64,000 nt of DNA from Phytophthora colocasiae (taxonomy: Eukaryota > Oomycota > Peronosporomycetes > Peronosporales > Peronosporaceae), in assembly GCA_018806915.1 (NCBI GenBank), contig JAGKQI010000079.1, forward strand, positions 1,513,615 to 1,577,614, written 5' to 3'. The notes beneath the pieces were generated by a model that ran no database searches, had not been told where the DNA came from, and saw only the letters and a program-made list of their open reading frames with translations. The position numbers and the translations under genes were made by a program. Positions 60,401 to 64,000 of this stretch are shown here, piece after piece; positions within the stretch are counted from its first letter, which is position 1, and each line of letters starts with the position of its first letter.

Positions 60401-63400
60401 GGGTCCCCAACCCAAAGTTAACAGTTTTGGGCACCTCGATATCACTAGTTTGGTTTTGAACTCCTTCGCCAGACAGAAGAAGCTCAGGAGGGCCAAGTTG
60501 GTGCAAAATTCGCGCGAAAAAACAGCCACTCGTAAGATATCGATGTCTACATGGTTCACTATGAGAATGGATATAGAAGGGCGTGTATACACGCAATAAC
60601 CAATCAGCGATTAGATTGTAATACTGCAGCAACTACAGACCTGGCGGGCCTGAAATTTCGCAAGGGTGTCTGTTTGACCATACCGAATCCGACTACAAAC
60701 CACAGACAGCCGTTTTATGTCAAGTTCGTAGCCAATCAGCGGATAGAAGCAGCCTGCAACAACATTACAGTGGCTACTAGTACACTCACGGATAGAAAGC
60801 ACGACACGGAATACACGCAGCATACATGCTCGGTTTCGTGCTGCAAACAGGTGGTATACGTATATACATAGTCGGTGCACATCCTAGAAGCGGAAAAGTG
60901 TGTCGTTTGTTTCCTCCCACGTGCGTGTTCGCGTGCATTGTATACGCCATCTTTACATAGACGGGGCGGAATGGTTGTGCACATACATGACCCGCCACCG
61001 GTACCACTCGACGCGCCTTGATCCGTAGATACGATTTGCGCCGCGACTTGCCCGCTACCGCCAACTACAACGCACACAGTCTCGTCTCAAAGTTTGTCCT
61101 CCGGCCCCACGATCCGGCGCAACCCTATATATATGTTTCAGCCGATACACGTGTATCGGCGGGGTCCGGGGGTCCCCTCAACCGGTTTTGCCCTCTGTCG
61201 GGGGTCCCTTTGCCCTGTATCGTGGGGTCCCCAACCCAAAGTTAACAGTTTTGGGCACCTCGATATCACTAGTTTGGTTTTGAACTCCTTCGCCAGACAG
61301 AAGAAGCTCAGGAGGGCCAAGTTGGTGCAAAATTCGCGCGAAAAAACAGCCACTCGTAAGATATCGATGTCTACATGGTTCACTATGAGAATGGACATAG
61401 AAGGGCGTGTATACACGCAATAACCAATCAGCGATTAGATTGTAATACTGCAGCAACTACAGACCTGGCGGGCCTGAAATTTCGCAAGGGTGTCTGTTTG
61501 ACCATACCGAATCCGACTACAAACCACAGACAGCCGTTTTATGTCAAGTTCGTAGCCAATCAGCGGATAGAAGCAGCCTGCAACAACATTACAGTGGCTA
61601 CTAGTACACTCACGGATAGAAAGCACGACACGGAATACACGCAGCATACATGCTCGGTTTCGTGCTGCAAACAGGTGGTATACGTATATACATAGTCGGT
61701 GCACATCCTAGAAGCGGAAAAGTGTGTCGTTTGTTTCCTCCCACGTGCGTGTTCGCGTGCATTGTATACGCCATCTTTACATAGACGGGGCGGAATGGTT
61801 GTGCACATACATGACCCGCCACCGGTACCACTCGACGCGCCTTGATCCGTAGATACGATTTGCGCCGCGACTTGCCCGCTACCGCCAACTACAACGCACA
61901 CAGTCTCGTCTCAAAGTTTGTCCTCCGGCCCCACGATCCGGCGCAACCCTATATATGTTTCAGCCGATACACGTGTATCGGCGGGGTCCGGGGTCCCTCA
62001 ACCGGTTTTGCCCCTCTGTCGGGGGTCCCTTTGCCCTGTATCGTGGGGTCCCCAACCCAAAGTTAACAGTTTTGGGCACCTCGATATCACTAGTTTGGTT
62101 TTGAACTCCTTCGCCAGACAGAAGAAGCTCAGGAGGGCCAAGTTGGTGCAAAATTCGCGCGAAAAAAACAGCCACTCGTAAGATATCGATGTCTACATGG
62201 TTCACTATGAGAATGGACATAGAAGGGCGTGTATACACGCAATAACCAATCAGCGATTAGATTGTAATACTGCAGCAACTACAGACCTGGCGGGCCTGAA
62301 ATTTCGCAAGGGTGTCTGTTTGACCATACCGAATCCGACTACAAACCACAGACAGCCGTTTTATGTCAAGTTCGTAGCCAATCAGCGGATAGAAGCAGCC
62401 TGCAACAACATTACAGTGGCTACTAGTACACTCACGGATAGAAAGCACGACACGGAATACACGCAGCATACATGCTCGGTTTCGTGCTGCAAACAGGTGG
62501 TATACGTATATACATAGTCGGTGCACATCCTAGAAGCGGAAAAGTGTGTCGTTTGTTTCCTCCCACGTGCGTGTTCGCGTGCATTGTATACGCCATCTTT
62601 ACATAGACGGGGCGGAATGGTTGTGCACATACATGACCCGCCACCGGTACCACTCGACGCGCCTTGATCCGTAGATACGATTTGCGCCGCGACTTGCCCG
62701 CTACCGCCAACTACAACGCACACAGTCTCGTCTCAAAGTTTGTCCTCCGGCCCCACGATCCGGCGCAACCCTATATATATGTTTCAGCCGATACACGTGT
62801 ATCGGCGGGGTCCGGGGGTCCCTCAACCGGTTTTGCCCCTCTGTCGGGGGTCCCTTTGCCCTGTATCGTGGGGTCCCCAACCCAAAGTTAACAGTTTTGG
62901 GCACCTCGATATCACTAGTTTGGTTTTGAACTCCTTCGCCAGACAGAAGAAGCTCAGGAGGGCCAAGTTGGTGCAAAATTCGCGCGAAAAAAACAGCCAC
63001 TCGTAAGATATCGATGTCTACATGGTTCACTATGAGAATGGACATAGAAGGGCGTGTATACACGCAATAACCAATCAGCGATTAGATTGTAATACTGCAG
63101 CAACTACAGACCTGGCGGGCCTGAAATTTCGCAAGGGTGTCTGTTTGACCATACCGAATCCGACTACAAACCACAGACAGCCGTTTTATGTCAAGTTCGT
63201 AGCCAATCAGCGGATAGAAGCAGCCTGCAACAACATTACAGTGGCTACTAGTACACTCACGGATAGAAAGCACGACACGGAATACACGCAGCATACATGC
63301 TCGGTTTCGTGCTGCAAACAGGTGGTATACGTATATACATAGTCGGTGCACATCCTAGAAGCGGAAAAGTGTGTCGTTTGTTTCCTCCCACGTGCGTGTT

Positions 63401-64000
63401 CGCGTGCATTGTATACGCCATCTTTACATAGACGGGGCGGAATGGTTGTGCACATACATGACCCGCCACCGGTACCACTCGACGCGCCTTGATCCGTAGA
63501 TACGATTTGCGCCGCGACTTGCCCGCTACCGCCAACTACAACGCACACAGTCTCGTCTCAAAGTTTGTCCTCCGGCCCCACGATCCGGCGCAACCCTATA
63601 TATATGTTTCAGCCGATACACGTGTATCGGCGGGGTCCGGGGTCCCTCAACCGGTTTTGCCCTCTGTCGGGGGTCCCTTGCCCTGTATCGTGGGGTCCCC
63701 AACCCAAAGTTAACAGTTTTGGGCACCTCGATATCACTAGTTTGGTTTTGAACTCCTTCGCCAGACAGAAGAAGCTCAGAGGGCCATGTTGGTGCAAAAT
63801 TCGCGCGAAAAAAACAGCCACTCGTAAGATGTCGATGTCTACATGGTTCACTATGAGAATGGACATAGAAGGGCGTGTATACACGCAATAACCAATCAGC
63901 GATTAGATTGTAATACTGCAGCAACTACAGACCTGGCGGGCCTGAAATTTCGCAAGGGTGTCTTTTTGACCATACCGAATCCGACTACAAACCACAGACA

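Larger units (their letters stand above)
31473..64000. repeat. Satellite array, ~823-bp unit, about 40 copies, continues beyond the window
   Basis: Using ATGGTTCAC as an anchor, units begin at 31733, 32556, 33381, 34207, 35022, 35849, 36674, 37501, 38324, 39146, 39969, 40787, 41610, 42436, 43258, 44078, 44900, 45722, 46548, 47369, 48194, 49019, 49843, 50663, 51487, 52312, 53135, 53959, 54780, 55606, 56428, 57252, 58076, 58901, 59726, 60551, 61375, 62197, 63022 and 63843. Spacing is 815-827 bp, mean 823. A core of about 590 bp is almost invariant; a ~230-bp segment from the TATATATATG to the anchor holds nearly all variation. All units are in the same orientation. No rRNA, tRNA or snRNA gene is recognisable. 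Every unit has open frames of 60-135 codons on both strands, which I take as incidental. Confidence 0.97.

Noticed and set aside
31733..63342. Conserved 89-, 92-, 106- and 113-codon frames in nearly every satellite unit, on both strands
   Set aside because: Their conservation follows from the near identity of the repeat units. Several overlapping frames on both strands are equally open, and none shows a recognisable domain or a codon-level pattern.
31473..64000. rDNA spacer, 5S or snRNA gene array
   Set aside because: Regular spacing fits, but no 5S, tRNA or snRNA signature sequence or internal control region is recognisable in the unit.
31473..64000. CRISPR-like array
   Set aside because: Units are ~823 bp and essentially identical, without short repeats and unique spacers; the context is eukaryotic.

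Overview
The window is repeat-dominated nuclear DNA from a eukaryote, most likely a Phytophthora-like oomycete. The evidence is the protein style of two Ty3/Gypsy elements, a DD34E Tc1/mariner element with a very short intron, and the absence of any bacterial gene organisation. I cannot name the species. No single-copy host gene is visible.

Layout. (1) 1-12714: a Ty3/Gypsy element on the + strand (called Gypsy-1A), cut by the left window edge inside its 5' LTR. It has gag, a -1 frameshift signal, protease, RT, RNase H, a second archaeal-type RNase H, integrase and a chromodomain. A ~931-codon reading frame on the opposite strand follows, then a 1211-bp 3' LTR. Several stops and frameshifts make it a dead copy. 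(2) 12715-14284: a piece of a second, minus-strand Ty3/Gypsy element (Gypsy-2), into which Gypsy-1 had inserted. (3) 14285-24603: a near-identical tandem copy of 3962-14284 (second half of Gypsy-1 plus the Gypsy-2 piece), joined with 2 bp of microhomology. (4) 24604-27630: the rest of Gypsy-2 up to its 456-bp 5' LTR. Gypsy-2 carries an in-frame deletion of the RT palm and RNase H, and its own -1 frameshift signal. (5) 27631-31472: AT-rich DNA built of degenerate short tandem families (about 160, 118 and 170 bp). It is interrupted by a 1702-bp Tc1/mariner element at 28113-29814 with identical 275-bp inverted repeats and a TA duplication. (6) 31473-64000 (window end): about 40 head-to-tail copies of a ~823-bp satellite.

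How the parts relate: Gypsy-2 landed in the AT-rich satellite tract, Gypsy-1 then inserted into the integrase end of Gypsy-2, and the nested pair was partly duplicated in tandem (or duplicated by the assembler). The Tc1/mariner element looks young. The 823-bp satellite is strongly homogenised apart from one G/C-run segment of about 230 bp.

Most unusual signals: Gypsy-2 is tiled with perfect short inverted repeats through both coding sequence and LTR; Gypsy-1 is more than tenfold enriched in GATC throughout; each Gypsy element has a textbook -1 frameshift site with a downstream stem-loop; and a long antisense gene in Gypsy-1 appears to be driven from the 3' LTR with a leader intron.
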